A stretch of DNA of 64,000 nucleotides, from NCBI RefSeq assembly GCF_001021505.1, contig NZ_LDPO01000001.1, forward strand, positions 186,001 to 250,000, in the 5' to 3' direction. Below, piece after piece: positions 35,470 through 47,834 of this stretch (within the stretch, counting starts at the first letter, position 1; every line of letters begins with the position of its first letter). Position numbers and translations under genes: made by a program. The notes under the pieces are model-generated. The model made no database searches, was not told the DNA's origin, and worked only from the letters and a program-made list of their open reading frames with translations. The DNA is from Mycolicibacter heraklionensis (GTDB lineage: Bacteria > Actinomycetota > Actinomycetes > Mycobacteriales > Mycobacteriaceae).

Positions 35470-36408
35470 ATGCGGCGGCTTAGCGAGCCGAGTCCCTACG
35501 TGGAGTTCGACCGACGTCAATGGCGGACACTGCGTATGTCGACGCCGATGCCGCTTACCGAGGAAGAAGTCGTGGCGCTACGCGGCCTCGGCGAGCAGGT
35601 CGACCTGTTGGAGGTCGAAGAGGTCTATCTGCCGCTCGCGCGTCTTCTGCACCTGCAGGTCGCCGCCCGCCAGCAGCTCTTCGCCGCGACCGCGGAGTTC
35701 CTCGGGGAGAACGATCAGAGCCCCGACCGGCCGGTGCCGTTCATCATCGGCGTGGCCGGCAGCGTGGCCGTCGGTAAGTCGACGACGGCCCGCGTGCTGC
35801 AGGCGCTGCTGGCCCGCTGGGATCACCACCCGCGGGTGGACCTGGTCACCACCGACGGCTTCCTCTATCCCAATGACGAGTTGGCGCGCCGGAACTTGAT
35901 GCACCGCAAAGGGTTTCCGGAAAGCTACAACCGCCGGGCGCTGATGCGGTTTGTCACCTCGGTGAAGTCCGGCGCAGACTATGTGTGCGCGCCGGTGTAC
36001 TCACACCTGAGTTACGACATCGTTCCCAGCGCCAAGCAGGTGGTCCGCCACCCCGACATCTTGATCCTCGAAGGCCTCAACGTGCTGCAGACCGGGCCGA
36101 CGCTGATGATCTCCGACCTGTTCGACTTCTCGCTGTACGTCGACGCCCGGGTGGAAGACATCGAGCACTGGTACATCTCGCGGTTCTTGGCGATGCGCTC
36201 CACCTCGTTCGCCAACCCCGACTCGCACTTCCACCACTACGCGGCACTCAATGACCAGCAGGCGGTGGCCGCCGCGCGCGACATCTGGCGATCGATCAAC
36301 CGGCCCAACCTGATCGAGAACATCCTGCCCACCCGGCCGCGAGCGACCCTGGTACTGCGCAAGGACGCCGATCACTCCATCAACAGGCTGCGGCTGCGCA
36401 AGCTTTAG
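35470..36408 (+). CDS. coaA: Pantothenate kinase type I
   Basis: CoaA phosphorylates pantothenate at the first committed step of coenzyme A synthesis and is feedback-inhibited by CoA. The 312-residue length equals Rv1092c. Visible motifs are the P-loop [23 protein letters not shown] and PVYSHLSYD. The second ATG (35470, [18 protein letters not shown]) is the family start; another ATG two codons earlier is possible. Divergent from the DUF885 gene and followed ten bases later by a convergent stop. Confidence 0.96.
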   Translation: MRRLSEPSPYVEFDRRQWRTLRMSTPMPLTEEEVVALRGLGEQVDLLEVEEVYLPLARLLHLQVAARQQLFAATAEFLGENDQSPDRPVPFIIGVAGSVAVGKSTTARVLQALLARWDHHPRVDLVTTDGFLYPNDELARRNLMHRKGFPESYNRRALMRFVTSVKSGADYVCAPVYSHLSYDIVPSAKQVVRHPDILILEGLNVLQTGPTLMISDLFDFSLYVDARVEDIEHWYISRFLAMRSTSFANPDSHFHHYAALNDQQAVAAARDIWRSINRPNLIENILPTRPRATLVLRKDADHSINRLRLRKL

Positions 36409-36418
36409 CCCTAGATCG

Positions 36419-36991
36419 CTAGGGCTGCGTAGCGGTTCCCGGCTGCGGCTGGCCTGGCGGCGGGGGCGCCGGCTCGGGCCCAGGCGGTGGCGGCGGCAAC
36501 TCGTCCGCGGGTGCGGGCGCCGGCAGCGGCTCGGGCGGCGGGGGGAAACCCGGCGGCGGCGGAAAGCCCGGGGGCGGCGGGAACAGCGGAGGTGCCGGCT
36601 CGGGCGCCGGCGGCGGAATCTCGCCCGCTGGGGGCGGCAGTTCACCTGCGGGCGGCGGCGGCACCGCGGGCGTCGGTGTCGGGTTGGCGGCGGCCGCCAA
36701 CGTGTCCGGGCACATTTCGCGCTGCGCCCCGTCGATCATGACCTTGGTGACGCCGTCGGCAACCTTCGTGCCGAACCGGTCCTTGGCCGGGCGACCCTTC
36801 CGCAGGTTCTCGCAGATGATCTTGCCGAACTGCACCGCCCCGGACGGGGTGGTCAGCCCGGGACTGTTCTGGTATTTGAAGCCGTGCGACTCAAGGTAAC
36901 TGAGGTAGGTCTTCTCGTCGGCCTGCGCCGGCGCGGCGGCGTAGATCAGGGTTCCGGGGATCAGCGTCATCGCCGCCAGCCGCCACTTCAT
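36419..36991 (-). CDS. Secreted DUF732 protein with proline-rich tail
   Basis: The 190-residue precursor has a signal peptide (KWRLAAMTLIPGTLIYAAAPAQA) followed by a DUF732 domain with two Cys residues (ICENL and EMCPDTL). About 80 residues of Pro-rich repeats follow (PPPPGFPPPPGFPPPPEP and related). DUF732 proteins are common, small and secreted in mycobacteria with no settled role. The proline tail is low-complexity and may span the cell wall. The gene is convergent with coaA and lies where M. tuberculosis carries PE_PGRS genes. Confidence 0.8.
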   Translation of the reverse strand: MKWRLAAMTLIPGTLIYAAAPAQADEKTYLSYLESHGFKYQNSPGLTTPSGAVQFGKIICENLRKGRPAKDRFGTKVADGVTKVMIDGAQREMCPDTLAAAANPTPTPAVPPPPAGELPPPAGEIPPPAPEPAPPLFPPPPGFPPPPGFPPPPEPLPAPAPADELPPPPPGPEPAPPPPGQPQPGTATQP

Positions 36992-37045
36992 GGGACAGAA
37001 CTGTAGACGGTGACGGCCGCGGCGACACGTTGAGTGGGCTGCGTC

Positions 37046-37453
37046 TCAGCCCAGGCGGCGCAACCCCCGGTACTGCATCCGCGCGAAGAACGCCGTGTAG
37101 ACGGCGCTCGCCAGCATGGCGACCACGCCGATTCCGGTCAGCGGCAGCAAGCCCGCCGCGACCACCGCAATCGCCGCAACGGTGCACGCCACATTGGCGG
37201 CAATCACACCGATGCCCGCGCGGCGCAGGTCCGGCAGCGCGGACAGGAAGTAGACGACGACTCCGTAAAGGATGCAGAAGGAGGCCACGGCGTATTCATG
37301 GGCCGCGGTGAGGCCCTCCAGGGCCGCCATGGGGCGGGCGGCGAACACGCCGGCCAGGCCGACGGTTCCGGTGACGGCGGCGTCGGCGCGGAGCGCGAAG
37401 CGCAACAGCGAGTCGGTCGAGTCGAACAGGACCGGGGTGGTGATGGCGGTCAT
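37046..37453 (-). CDS. Small four-helix membrane protein
   Basis: The 135-residue protein has four hydrophobic segments (around residues 25-45, 55-75, 80-105 and 108-125) and a basic C-terminus (QYRGLRRLG). I do not know the family. The start at 37453 is chosen because GGGAG lies seven bases before the ATG; the frame remains open upstream without a ribosome-binding site. It is convergent with nothing, and sits 50-100 bases from each neighbour on the same strand. Confidence 0.7.
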   Translation of the reverse strand: MTAITTPVLFDSTDSLLRFALRADAAVTGTVGLAGVFAARPMAALEGLTAAHEYAVASFCILYGVVVYFLSALPDLRRAGIGVIAANVACTVAAIAVVAAGLLPLTGIGVVAMLASAVYTAFFARMQYRGLRRLG

Positions 37454-37553
37454 GAGGAAACTCCCTTCGAGTGTGGTGGGAACACCCCTCGACCTTGCGG
37501 CGCAACCGCTGCCACATCGACCCGCGACGCTGCCAAGCACTGCCAAGCGCAGG

Positions 37554-38921
37554 TCAGAGACCTGACGACACCGTCGTCCGGCCTCGTAGGTCGGCGGCGA
37601 TCACCCGGGCCCCGGCGTTCTGCCAGTTGTGCAGCGAACGCTGCGGTACCTCGGTGACCAGCCACTGCCACGCCTGCCGGGCGGTGGGATCCAGTCCGGC
37701 CGCGGTGGCGTTCTGCGCATAGGCGCGCACTCCGACCACGTAGGGGAAGTACAGGGCGTTGTAGTGCCGCCACTGCTCGGTGGTGCCGAACTCGCCGCCG
37801 TCGCGCGGTTTGAGCGCGGCGATCCGGTCGGCCAGCAGGGCCTTGAGTTCGTTGGCTCGCTCCAGCGGCGCATCGGGTGCGCCACGGGCGGCCAACCGCT
37901 CGTCGATCACCGGCAACGCGGTCAGCGGGCTGGCGACCAGCTTCGACAGGTCGCTGTAGTGCCCCAACGCCCGCCGGGTCAGCCGGACGAAGGTTTCCTC
38001 GTCGAGGTCGTCGAGCGGGCTGGTCGAGCGCAGGGCCAGCGCGGCCTCGGTGCCGCGCAACGCGGCGCGGTCGGCCCGCAGCGCCGGAGAGCGCCAGAAC
38101 GCCAGCCGGTCCCAGAGTCCGGCCAGCCGGTCGACGAACACCTGGACCTCAATGCCGACCGCGATCGTGGTGAACAGCAGCACCGTCAGTGCGGTCTGGG
38201 CCACGGATTCGGTTCGGGTCAGCCACAGCCCGATCAACACCTGCCCGCCCAGCAACGCCGCCATCGCGACGGCGGCAAGAAACGACCGCAGCATGTCCAG
38301 CCGCAGCGCCTGCCCCTCGTCGAAGGCGTCCCACAGCGCCACCGCCAGGCCCAGCAGAAGCACGTCGACGCCGGTGCTGGCCAGCGCGAATCCGCTGGGC
38401 ACCACGCCCAGCGGGATGATCAGGATGGCGTTGGCCAGGGCGAAGAACAACGTCGCGACGGCGGCCACGCCGAGCACCGAACCGGGCTGCGCCGGACGGA
38501 TCAGCGCCTTGACCATGGCCGCCAACGTCGACACCGAGATCACCGCGAACAGCAGCCAGTGCCCGGCCCGCGGTGGGCCTTCGACACTGCCGGCCCACGT
38601 TGCCCCGACCAGCGCGGCGGCCGCGACCGCGCCGATGAACGCCACATCGCGTGCCCGACCAGTCCAGCGGTCACACGGCCGGGTCAGCTCCAAGAGCACG
38701 GCGAACCAGGCCACCCCGGGCAGTACCGCCAGGTAGATCTCCACGCGCCCGAGCAGCGCCGGATGCCACACCGCCCGCACCGCGTCGGCGGCCACAACAG
38801 CGGCGAAACCGCACAGCCCGACAGCGGCCAGCACCAGTACCGGTTTGCGAGGGTCGCGGGCCAGCAGGTACATCCCGAGCCACCAACTCAGGGTGAAGAC
38901 CAGCGCCGACAACACGACCAC
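37554..38921 (-). CDS. Polytopic membrane protein with soluble C-terminal domain
   Basis: The 455-residue protein has about eight to ten hydrophobic segments over the first 280 residues. A helical, charged C-terminal domain (about 290-455) follows, with [13 protein letters not shown] and a [11 protein letters not shown] segment near its end. I do not recognise a named family. It starts eight bases after the Z-prenyl synthase stop and is probably co-transcribed. GAGGGA is visible at the start; the GTG at 38921 directly abuts it and a GTG two codons later (38915) has better spacing. Confidence 0.75.
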   Translation of the reverse strand: MVVLSALVFTLSWWLGMYLLARDPRKPVLVLAAVGLCGFAAVVAADAVRAVWHPALLGRVEIYLAVLPGVAWFAVLLELTRPCDRWTGRARDVAFIGAVAAAALVGATWAGSVEGPPRAGHWLLFAVISVSTLAAMVKALIRPAQPGSVLGVAAVATLFFALANAILIIPLGVVPSGFALASTGVDVLLLGLAVALWDAFDEGQALRLDMLRSFLAAVAMAALLGGQVLIGLWLTRTESVAQTALTVLLFTTIAVGIEVQVFVDRLAGLWDRLAFWRSPALRADRAALRGTEAALALRSTSPLDDLDEETFVRLTRRALGHYSDLSKLVASPLTALPVIDERLAARGAPDAPLERANELKALLADRIAALKPRDGGEFGTTEQWRHYNALYFPYVVGVRAYAQNATAAGLDPTARQAWQWLVTEVPQRSLHNWQNAGARVIAADLRGRTTVSSGL

Positions 38922-38928
38922 TCCCTCG

Positions 38929-39729
38929 CTACCGCCCGAATCTCCGGTGCCGCACGCTGTAGTCGCGCAGCGCTCGCAGGAAGTCGACCCGGCGAAACGC
39001 CGGCCAGTGCGCCTCGGTGAACCACATCTCCGAGTAGGCGCTCTGCCACAGCAGGAAGCCGGACAACCGCTGCTCCCCGGAGGTGCGGATCACCAGGTCC
39101 GGGTCCGGCTGACCCGAGGTGTAGAGGTTCTCCGAGATGCCCTCGACGGTCACCGCGTCGACGAGTTCCTCGGCGGTGGCGCCGTTGGCCAGCTGCTTGC
39201 TGAGCAGCCCGCGCACCGCATCGACGATCTCCTGCCGGCCGCCGTAGGCGACTGCGACATTGACGTGCAGGTTGGAGGCCCCACCGCCGTTGGCGGTGGT
39301 GCTCTCTACCGCCTCACGCAGGCGGCGAGCGGGCTCTTCGCCCAGCAGCTCCAGATCCCCCACGGTGCGCACGCTCCACCGGTTTGCCGGCGCGCAGATC
39401 TCCTCCACCACGTCGGTGATGATCTCGATGAGCGCGGCCAGTTCAGCGGGGTCGCGCTGCAGGTTCTCGGTGGACAGCAGGTAGACGGTCGCCATCTCGA
39501 TGCCCGCGTCGGCGCACCAGCGCAGCATCTCGGCGATCTTGGCCGCGCCCATCCGGTAGCCGTAGCTGACGTCGTCGTAGCCCGCGTCTCGCGCCCACCG
39601 CCGGTTACCGTCGCAGAGAACCGCGATGTGGCGCGGCAGATTCGACCGCGACGCCGCCAAGCCCTGCCGGAGACGCAGCTCATAGATCCGGTACAGCGGC
39701 TCCTTCAAGCGCGCCGGGATGATCGCCAC
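38929..39729 (-). CDS. uppS: Short-chain Z-isoprenyl diphosphate synthase (Rv1086-like)
   Basis: The 266-residue cis-prenyltransferase corresponds to the Rv1086 (2Z,6E)-farnesyl diphosphate synthase, which starts the decaprenyl phosphate pathway used in cell wall assembly. Signatures are [15 protein letters not shown] (catalytic Asp), [12 protein letters not shown], and the C-terminal [18 protein letters not shown] block with the [10 protein letters not shown] region. It is divergent from the hemolysin III gene with 75 bases between. The Rv1085c/Rv1086 neighbourhood is preserved. Whether it makes a C15 or a longer product is judged by orthology only. Confidence 0.92.
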   Translation of the reverse strand: MAIIPARLKEPLYRIYELRLRQGLAASRSNLPRHIAVLCDGNRRWARDAGYDDVSYGYRMGAAKIAEMLRWCADAGIEMATVYLLSTENLQRDPAELAALIEIITDVVEEICAPANRWSVRTVGDLELLGEEPARRLREAVESTTANGGGASNLHVNVAVAYGGRQEIVDAVRGLLSKQLANGATAEELVDAVTVEGISENLYTSGQPDPDLVIRTSGEQRLSGFLLWQSAYSEMWFTEAHWPAFRRVDFLRALRDYSVRHRRFGR

Positions 39730-39804
39730 AAAAACCCAGACTACTGTGATCTGCGAGCATTGACGGGAATCAGTCCGGGATCCGCGTGGAGTTCAGGAAG
39801 GCCC

Positions 39805-40518
39805 ATGAGCACCCACACCGAAACCATCGCCGAGCCGAATCCGAACGATCTGCCGGCGGGCATCACCGTGCCGCACGCCAAGCCGCGGGCCCGCGGGTGG
39901 ATTCACTTCGTGTCCGCCATCGTGGCGCTCGTGGCCGGTATCGCTCTGGTCGCGGTGACCTGGCCGCTGGCCGGGCTCGAGGCCGGCTTGGCGTCGGTGG
40001 CGTACTCCATCTCGGTGGTGGGGATGTTCGCGGTCAGCGCGACCTACCACCGGATCACCTGGAAGACGGTCGCCGCCCGGATGCGGATGAAGCGCCTCGA
40101 CCACGCGATGATCTTCATCTTCATCGCCGGCACCTACACCCCGTTCGCGCTGCTGGCGATGGACCACGGCGCCCAAGAACGGCTGGTGATGACGATCGTG
40201 TGGGGTGGCGCGCTGGCCGGCGTGGTGCTCAAGCTGTGCTGGCCGACCGCCCCGAAGTGGGTCGGGGTGCCGCTCTACCTGTTGCTGGGCTGGGTGTCAG
40301 CGTTTTTCATCGCGACGATCATGCACAACGCCGGTGTCGCCGCAATGGTGCTGCTGGCCGTGGGAGGCATGCTCTACAGCGTCGGCGCGATCATGTACGC
40401 GCTGAAGTGGCCAGACCCCTGGCCCGAAACGTTCGGCTACCACGAGTTCTTCCACGCCTGCACCGCACTGGCCGCGGTCTGCCAGTACATCGCGATCTGG
40501 TTCGCGGCGCTCTACTAG
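39805..40518 (+). CDS. Hemolysin III/PAQR-family membrane protein (Rv1085c-like)
   Basis: The 237-residue, seven-helix protein of the YqfA/hemolysin III family has the conserved SATYHRITW and [18 protein letters not shown] motifs and a C-terminal HEFFHACT motif. The three His and one Asp side chains form the zinc site of PAQR proteins. Functions in bacteria are unsettled; hemolysin is a historical name. The ATG at 39805 has AGGAAGG just upstream. A much longer open frame upstream of it is antisense to the prenyl synthase. Confidence 0.9.
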   Translation: MSTHTETIAEPNPNDLPAGITVPHAKPRARGWIHFVSAIVALVAGIALVAVTWPLAGLEAGLASVAYSISVVGMFAVSATYHRITWKTVAARMRMKRLDHAMIFIFIAGTYTPFALLAMDHGAQERLVMTIVWGGALAGVVLKLCWPTAPKWVGVPLYLLLGWVSAFFIATIMHNAGVAAMVLLAVGGMLYSVGAIMYALKWPDPWPETFGYHEFFHACTALAAVCQYIAIWFAALY

Positions 40519-40539
40519 CCGGGGGCGCCGCGGTTCCGG

Positions 40540-40923
40540 CTAGAGCTGGGTGACGTTCTCCGCCGACCAGTAGGCCTTCATCCCGGCGATCTTGCCGTCG
40601 CCGTCGAACACCATCACGTCGATCGGCTCGATGCGCATCCGGTGCTCACCGTTGGTGATTGTCAGCGCAAAGTGCAACGCCGCCTCGTTTCCGGAGACCC
40701 TCAGCGTCACCAGTTCACACTGACGGTTCAGCCCGGAGAGGGTCGAGTAGAAGTTGCGAATGGCCTGGTGACCGATGTGCACCTCGCCGCCGACCGGGTC
40801 CTCCAGGGTGGCGTCGGCCGCGTACAGCTGCACCAGATCCTCGACTTCACCGCCGCCGACCAGTTCGATGTAGCGGTGGACGGTCTCGGTGATGGCCTGT
40901 GCCTTTTCCGGTGCGGTCGTCAT
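40540..40923 (-). CDS. SnoaL/NTF2-like ketosteroid-isomerase-family protein
   Basis: The 127-residue alpha+beta cone-fold protein begins EKAQAITETVHRYIELV and has the ATLEDPVGG and HIGHQAIRNFY blocks typical of steroid delta-isomerase-like SnoaL domains. The Asp in ATLEDP may be the catalytic base. Substrate is unknown. It overlaps nothing and is ten bases from the DUF255 gene on the same strand, so both may be one transcription unit. Start ATG at 40923; a second ATG upstream (40932) is possible. Confidence 0.82.
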   Translation of the reverse strand: MTTAPEKAQAITETVHRYIELVGGGEVEDLVQLYAADATLEDPVGGEVHIGHQAIRNFYSTLSGLNRQCELVTLRVSGNEAALHFALTITNGEHRMRIEPIDVMVFDGDGKIAGMKAYWSAENVTQL

Positions 40924-40933
40924 GTGCCGCACG

Positions 40934-43009
<2,076 letters not shown>

Positions 43010-43186
43010 CCATCCACGCTAATCCCGATCACCATCCGCAGCCCCCCGGACCCGCAGGCAGACGCCGTCTGCCCGGCTGGTGACCAGATCGAAAACGGTT
43101 GCTGAACTCTTGAATTCGCCTGCAAAGCACCACTGTTGCCGGTCCGCGCCATTGCTAGCATTCGCCGATGAGATGACCCGAGGGAT

Positions 43187-44302
43187 GTGATTGACATCAA
43201 TCGACGTGCCGTATCGAGCTTGCTGGCCGTGAGCGCTGCGCTGCTGTCCGGGTGCGGCGGCGGCCATGACGCACCACCACCACCGAGCCATGCGACACGG
43301 GCTGCGGTGTCCGGGGTGGACTGTGGCGGAGACCCGAACCTCAAGGCCAGCGGTTCCACCGCTCAGGCCAACGCGATGACCCGGTTCGTCGCGACGTTCA
43401 GCCAGGCCTGCCCCGGCCAGAGCCTGACCTACCAGGCGAACGGTTCCGGTGCGGGCATTGACGAATTCATGTCCGACCAAACCGATTTCGGTGGCTCCGA
43501 CTCGCCGCTGAGCAAGGGGGAATACGACCGGGCCCAGCAGCGCTGCGGCGCGCCGGTATGGAACCTGCCGATGGTGTTCGGCCCTATCGCCATCGCGTTC
43601 CGCCTGGGCGGCCTGACATCGCTGAACCTGGACGGCCCCACCGCGGCCAAGATCTTCAACGGCACCATCACCACCTGGAACGATCCCGCGATCGCCGCTC
43701 TGAACACCGGCACCGATCTGCCCGACCTGCCGATTCGGGTGGTGTCCCGCAGCGACGAGTCCGGGACCACGGACAACTTTCAGCGCTACCTGGACACCGC
43801 ATCCGCAGGTACCTGGGGCAAGGGGGCCGGACGAACGTTCAACGGCGCTGCCGGGCAGACCGCGCACGGCAACGAGGGCGTCGCCGCGGCCGCGGCCGAT
43901 CTCGAGGGATCGGTCACCTACACCGAGTGGTCATTCGCTCAGAGCCACCACCTCGGCATGGCCAACGTCATCACCTCGGCCGGCCCGGACCCGGTCGCGA
44001 TCAGCGAGGACTCGGTCGGCAAGACGATTTCGTCGGCCTGGTTTATCCGCGAAGGCAACGACCTGGCATTGGACACCATCTCCTTCTACCGGCCGAACCA
44101 GCCCGGCGCTTACCCGATCGTGCTGGCCACCTACGAGATCGTCTGCTCGAAGTATCCCGACCCACAGGTCGGAACTGCGGTGCGCGCTTTCCTGCAAAGC
44201 GCGATCGGCGACGGCCAGATCGATCTGGCCGAGCACGGCTACGTCCCCATCCCCGATGCGTTCAAGCCGCGCTTATCGGCCGCTATCAGCGCGATCGCCT
44301 AA
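43187..44302 (+). CDS. pstS: Phosphate-binding lipoprotein PstS
   Basis: The 371-residue periplasmic phosphate-binding protein has a lipobox (LLSGC, Cys23). The binding-site motifs include [29 protein letters not shown] and [12 protein letters not shown]. It belongs to the PstS1-3 group of mycobacteria that delivers phosphate to PstC-PstA-PstB. No other pst genes are adjacent, so it stands alone as an extra receptor. The GTG start has GAGGG two bases upstream. It is followed by a PPE gene and is inserted between Rv1084- and Rv1083-like genes. Confidence 0.92.
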   Translation: MIDINRRAVSSLLAVSAALLSGCGGGHDAPPPPSHATRAAVSGVDCGGDPNLKASGSTAQANAMTRFVATFSQACPGQSLTYQANGSGAGIDEFMSDQTDFGGSDSPLSKGEYDRAQQRCGAPVWNLPMVFGPIAIAFRLGGLTSLNLDGPTAAKIFNGTITTWNDPAIAALNTGTDLPDLPIRVVSRSDESGTTDNFQRYLDTASAGTWGKGAGRTFNGAAGQTAHGNEGVAAAAADLEGSVTYTEWSFAQSHHLGMANVITSAGPDPVAISEDSVGKTISSAWFIREGNDLALDTISFYRPNQPGAYPIVLATYEIVCSKYPDPQVGTAVRAFLQSAIGDGQIDLAEHGYVPIPDAFKPRLSAAISAIA

Positions 44303-44331
44303 ATGAGCCCGTACCGCTACCTCCACATGGC

Positions 44332-45444
44332 ATGCGATCCATAACCGCGCCCCCCGAGGTCACCTCCGCGCTGGTCCACACCGGTCCCGGCGCGAGATCC
44401 CTCGTCGAGGCGTCGAGCGCGTGGCGACAGCTTGGTACGTACCTGGATGAATACGCCGACGACTACGTTGCCGCGCTGTCGTCGTTGGTGGATTCGTGGC
44501 GTGGTCACTCCGCGGCTGCCATGGTGCAGTCCGCCGAGCCCTACCTGGTGTGGCTGCGCGCCACCGCACAGCAGTGCCGGCGGACCGCAGCGTCGATTCA
44601 GCACGCCGCAGCGGCCTTCGAAACGCTCCGTACCGCGGTGACCCCGACCGCGGCAATCAAGGCCAACCGCACTCGCCGGGTGCAACTGCTGGCGACCAAT
44701 CGGTTCGGGACCAACTCGGCGGCGATCGCGGAGAACGAGAGCCAGTATCTGAGCATGTGGACCACCAACACCGCCGCGATGACCCGCTATCAGGCGGCCT
44801 CGGCGCAGGCCACCGCGCTTCCCTCGTTCAGCACACCGACACCGGCGACCGCCGACACCGGAACCACCTCTGCTGATTCGACTTCGGCGTCGTTGGAGTC
44901 CTCGCTGACCGCGTTCGACCCCAACAACGGCTGGACCGGCCTGGCGAACACCTATGCCAACCAGTTCGTGTCGTCCGGATTTCCGATCAACCTGCTCAGC
45001 TACCTAGCCCAGAACACGTCGGCGCAGGCGTTGCAGAACGTCAACGCCGCGATGGCACAGGGCCTTGCCGAGGGCGAGGCGGCCCTGACCCCCGCAATCC
45101 CACTGGGCGGACTGGGCGCACTTGGCGCCGCCGGACTTAGCGAAATGCCCTCGGCGGCAATCGGTGTCGGACTGAAGGTGGGGCCGCTGACCGTGCCGCC
45201 CGCCGCAGCGGGGTTTGGGGCCGCCACGCAGGCGCCGGTTCAGCTGGCGTCGTCGGCGGCACCGCTGCCCGCAAGCCAGTCCACGACGTTCGCCGGCGTC
45301 CCGCCGATCATGCCGCCGATGGTGCCCCCATCGAATTCCGCGGGCAGTGGCTGGCGCAAGCGCAAGCAGCAGAAGTACGAGGATCTGGAAGTCGGTTTGG
45401 AGCTACGCGGCCCGGTCATGCCGAAGCCGCCGTCTGCCGGCTGA
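44332..45444 (+). CDS. PPE-family protein
   Basis: The 370-residue protein begins with a PPE domain: APPEV near the start, SWRGHSA in place of the WxG turn (about 60-66), and the terminal segment around RVQLLATNRFGTNSAAIAENE (given in part). It would be secreted through a type VII (ESX) system. A Ser/Thr/Ala linker and a C-terminus with VGPLTVPPAAAGFG follow, a loose PPE-SVP-like motif. No PE partner gene is next to it, which is unusual because PE and PPE are often paired. It starts 29 bases after pstS; the start lacks a clear ribosome-binding site. Confidence 0.87.
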   Translation: MRSITAPPEVTSALVHTGPGARSLVEASSAWRQLGTYLDEYADDYVAALSSLVDSWRGHSAAAMVQSAEPYLVWLRATAQQCRRTAASIQHAAAAFETLRTAVTPTAAIKANRTRRVQLLATNRFGTNSAAIAENESQYLSMWTTNTAAMTRYQAASAQATALPSFSTPTPATADTGTTSADSTSASLESSLTAFDPNNGWTGLANTYANQFVSSGFPINLLSYLAQNTSAQALQNVNAAMAQGLAEGEAALTPAIPLGGLGALGAAGLSEMPSAAIGVGLKVGPLTVPPAAAGFGAATQAPVQLASSAAPLPASQSTTFAGVPPIMPPMVPPSNSAGSGWRKRKQQKYEDLEVGLELRGPVMPKPPSAG

Positions 45445-45450
45445 GCAGCA

Positions 45451-45774
45451 CTAACCGTGATGCCTCGGGCAGAACGCACTGACGCTGACCCCGACGAAGA
45501 ACCCGGCGTGGTAGCCGTCGAGCTGACTGCTTTGCATCACTTCGGACACCACGTCGTTCTTCTGCCGACCGCTGTCGAGCTCGTCGCAGACCTCATGGCC
45601 GGCGATGACCGCAGACTGCCCATTGGCGAAGTCGATGCCCTTGGAGTTGAGGGCGCCGAGGAAAGTCGTGTCGACCGCATCGGCGTGCACAGCCGGAACC
45701 TTGATGAGGCCGGCCAGTAGCACCGTCAAGATGACCGGCGATACCGCCAACCCGGGTGAGCGATCTGCGAGCAT
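45451..45774 (-). CDS. Secreted DUF732 protein
   Basis: The 107-residue precursor has a signal peptide (VILTVLLAGLIKVPAVHA) followed by a DUF732 domain (DTTFLGALNSKGIDFANGQ, AVIAGHEVCDEL, with a final Cys). These proteins are small and exported in mycobacteria, with unknown role. It is convergent with the PPE gene (7 bases apart) and belongs to the same local insertion. The ATG at 45774 is chosen because it starts directly before the signal peptide. Confidence 0.75.
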   Translation of the reverse strand: MLADRSPGLAVSPVILTVLLAGLIKVPAVHADAVDTTFLGALNSKGIDFANGQSAVIAGHEVCDELDSGRQKNDVVSEVMQSSQLDGYHAGFFVGVSVSAFCPRHHG

Positions 45775-45935
45775 GGCCAACCCCGAACCTTTCTCCCAAG
45801 CCGCGGTCAGGGCAATCATCGCACGCTGCACTGGCGTCGGCGATACGCACGCTGCCGACGAAACCCTAAGGGGCAAAGGTTAATCCGGCAGTCGCGTTCC
45901 CGAAACCCGGCGTTGGGGAACTGTTGGCTCGGCGA

Positions 45936-46253
45936 CTACTTGGGCGCTGATCCCGGCCCGTCGTCGCCCGGGAGATCTCCGGACGAAGCGGACCCGACGG
46001 TCCCCTCGTCGGCGGCTTGGTCCGGGTCGGGGTGATCCGGGTCGAAGGTTTCCGGCAGCTTCTTGAGCTGCCGGTTCATCGACCACACCAGCCCGAACGT
46101 GCCGAGCATCAACAGCACGATGACCAACAGCCCGAACGGGCTCGCCTTGCCGAAATCCGGCCCGGTATCGCGCGGCACACCGTCCGCCAAGAAGTTGTCG
46201 GCCAAGATGTCGTCGGCCGCCATCCACAGCGCAGTCAACACAGCGTGGTTCAT
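45936..46253 (-). CDS. Small membrane protein (Rv1083-like)
   Basis: The 105-residue protein has one hydrophobic helix (about 38-60; [19 protein letters not shown]) between an acidic N-terminus and a long Asp/Pro-rich cytoplasmic tail. The ATG overlaps the mca stop (ATGA), and the pair corresponds to Rv1083 and Rv1082. It may anchor or assist the amidase, but no function is known. Confidence 0.75.
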   Translation of the reverse strand: MNHAVLTALWMAADDILADNFLADGVPRDTGPDFGKASPFGLLVIVLLMLGTFGLVWSMNRQLKKLPETFDPDHPDPDQAADEGTVGSASSGDLPGDDGPGSAPK

Positions 46254-47122
46254 CCGTTGTCCTCGATCCCGGCGAACAGGTCCGTCTCCGGCAGAGTAAC
46301 CGGCACCCGAGAGCGGGCCAGCTCGAACTCCTCGGTCGGCCAGAGTCGCTGCTGCCACTCGATCGGCGCGGCGAAGAAGTCGCCGTTGGGGTCGATCTGG
46401 GTGGCGTGCGCGCGCAGCGCGTCGTCGCGCTGGCCGAAGTAGTCGGCGCATTCGACGCGGGTGGTCACCCGGTCGGCGAACACGTCATGATCCGGCTGCC
46501 AGTGTTCCAGCCATTTGGCGAACGGGCCGACCTCGCCGTTGCGGGCGAACTCGTCCTGCAGCAGCTGCATCCGTTGCCGCAGGAACCCGTGGTTGTAGTA
46601 GAGCTTGGCGACCGTCCAGGGCTGACCGGCGTCGGGAAAAAGTCGATGGTCGCCGGCCGCCTCGAACGCGGCCACCGACACCTGATGGCAGCGGATGTGG
46701 TCGGGGTGCGGGTAGCCGCCGTTCTCGTCGTACGTGGTCATCACATGCGGCCGGAACTCGCGCACCGCGCGCACCAGGGCTTCGGTGGACACCTCCAGCG
46801 GTACCAGCGCAAAGCAGTCCTCGGGCAGCGGCGGCAGCGGGTCGCCCTTGGGCAGGCCGGAGTCGACGAAACCCAGCCAATGGTGTTCGACCCCGAGGAT
46901 CTCGGCGGCCTTGGCCATCTCGTCACGCCGGACCTCGGCGATGCGACCGTGCACATCGGGCAGGTCCATCGCGGGGTTGAGGATGTCGCCGCGCTCGCCA
47001 CCGGTCAGCGTCACCACCATCACGCGGTGCCCGGCGGCGGTGTAGCGGGCCAGCGTGGCCGCGCCCTTGCTGGACTCGTCGTCGGGGTGGGCGTGCACCG
47101 CCATCAACCGCAGTCCACTCAT
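46250..47122 (-). CDS. mca: Mycothiol S-conjugate amidase
   Basis: Mca cleaves mycothiol S-conjugates to mercapturic acids and inositol-glucosamine in xenobiotic detoxification, a pathway limited to actinobacteria. The 290-residue product has the zinc motif [13 protein letters not shown] and the further HPDHIRCHQ block that supplies the third ligand. It is close to Rv1082 in length. The start at 47122 (MSGLRLMAV) matches the family; an ATG two codons earlier is possible. It is divergent from the DUF4307 gene. Confidence 0.94.
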   Translation of the reverse strand: MSGLRLMAVHAHPDDESSKGAATLARYTAAGHRVMVVTLTGGERGDILNPAMDLPDVHGRIAEVRRDEMAKAAEILGVEHHWLGFVDSGLPKGDPLPPLPEDCFALVPLEVSTEALVRAVREFRPHVMTTYDENGGYPHPDHIRCHQVSVAAFEAAGDHRLFPDAGQPWTVAKLYYNHGFLRQRMQLLQDEFARNGEVGPFAKWLEHWQPDHDVFADRVTTRVECADYFGQRDDALRAHATQIDPNGDFFAAPIEWQQRLWPTEEFELARSRVPVTLPETDLFAGIEDNG

Positions 47123-47277
47123 GCGCACATTCCCCGTTCCCTCCAGGTTCCTCCTGCCGGAACCCCGGACCGGACGCCTATAGTTCCAGATGGTTTCCAG
47201 CCACCATCGTTACACCACCTACGGCGGGTGCGGTAACCGCTCCCGACTCCACCGGCGACCATGGGACACACCTCACG

Positions 47278-47700
47278 ATGACCGACTCCAAGCCGGCCCG
47301 TTACGGGGATACCCAGGGCAGTGCCCTGCCCCGTCGGCTGCTGGCGATCGCACTGGGCGCGCTGGCGATCGCCACCGTCGCCGCCCTCGCGGTGGTGGGC
47401 TACCAGCGCTTTGCGACTGCCGAGGTCAAAGGCGAGCTGTACGGCTACGAGGTGCTCGACGACCAGACGGTCTCGGTTAAGTTCAGCGTGACTCGATCGG
47501 ATCCGTCCCGCCCTGCGGCGTGCATCGTGCGGGTCCGCTCCAGCGACGGCAGCGAGACTGGCCGGCGTGAAGTGCTGATTCCGCCGTCGGAGTCGGCCAC
47601 CGTACAGGTGACGACGACCGTGAAATCTTCCCAGCCACCTGTCATGGGCGACGTCTACGGTTGCGGCAGCGACGTCCCCGATTACCTACGATCGGCCTGA
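47278..47700 (+). CDS. DUF4307 membrane protein (Rv1081c-like)
   Basis: The 140-residue protein has one transmembrane helix (about 23-45) and an extracytoplasmic beta-rich domain with two Cys residues (AACIVRVRSSDG and YGCGSDVP). DUF4307 is confined to actinobacteria and uncharacterised. It lies between divergent mca and greA as in M. tuberculosis. An extended hairpin follows 25 bases after the stop. Confidence 0.85.
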   Translation: MTDSKPARYGDTQGSALPRRLLAIALGALAIATVAALAVVGYQRFATAEVKGELYGYEVLDDQTVSVKFSVTRSDPSRPAACIVRVRSSDGSETGRREVLIPPSESATVQVTTTVKSSQPPVMGDVYGCGSDVPDYLRSA

Positions 47701-47724
47701 TGCCGCGGTGGTACCCTGTACGGA

Positions 47725-47750
47725 TACACGGTTCCAGCTGGGACCGTGTA
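47725..47750. terminator. Hairpin between DUF4307 gene and greA
   Basis: TACACGGTTCC and GGGACCGTGTA form an 11-base stem with one mismatch and a four-base loop (AGCT). There is no U-run afterwards. Terminator for the DUF4307 gene or greA leader structure. Confidence 0.45.
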
Positions 47751-47834
47751 TTGCTGCATTAGAACGATGCACGAGAACGATGTCGCCCCGCTGCCCGATG
47801 GCGCCGGATCCGACGACACAAGGAGCACAGTGAG

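Noticed and set aside
35474..35491. GGCGGCTTAGCGAGCC at the start of coaA resembles the 48-bp repeat
   Set aside because: It encodes the conserved MRRLSEPSP start of pantothenate kinase and stops matching after 16 bases.
43085..43186. Possible phosphate-response (RegX3-type) box upstream of pstS
   Set aside because: TGAACTCT and TGAATTCG are seen in tandem, but the match to a known box is too weak to annotate.
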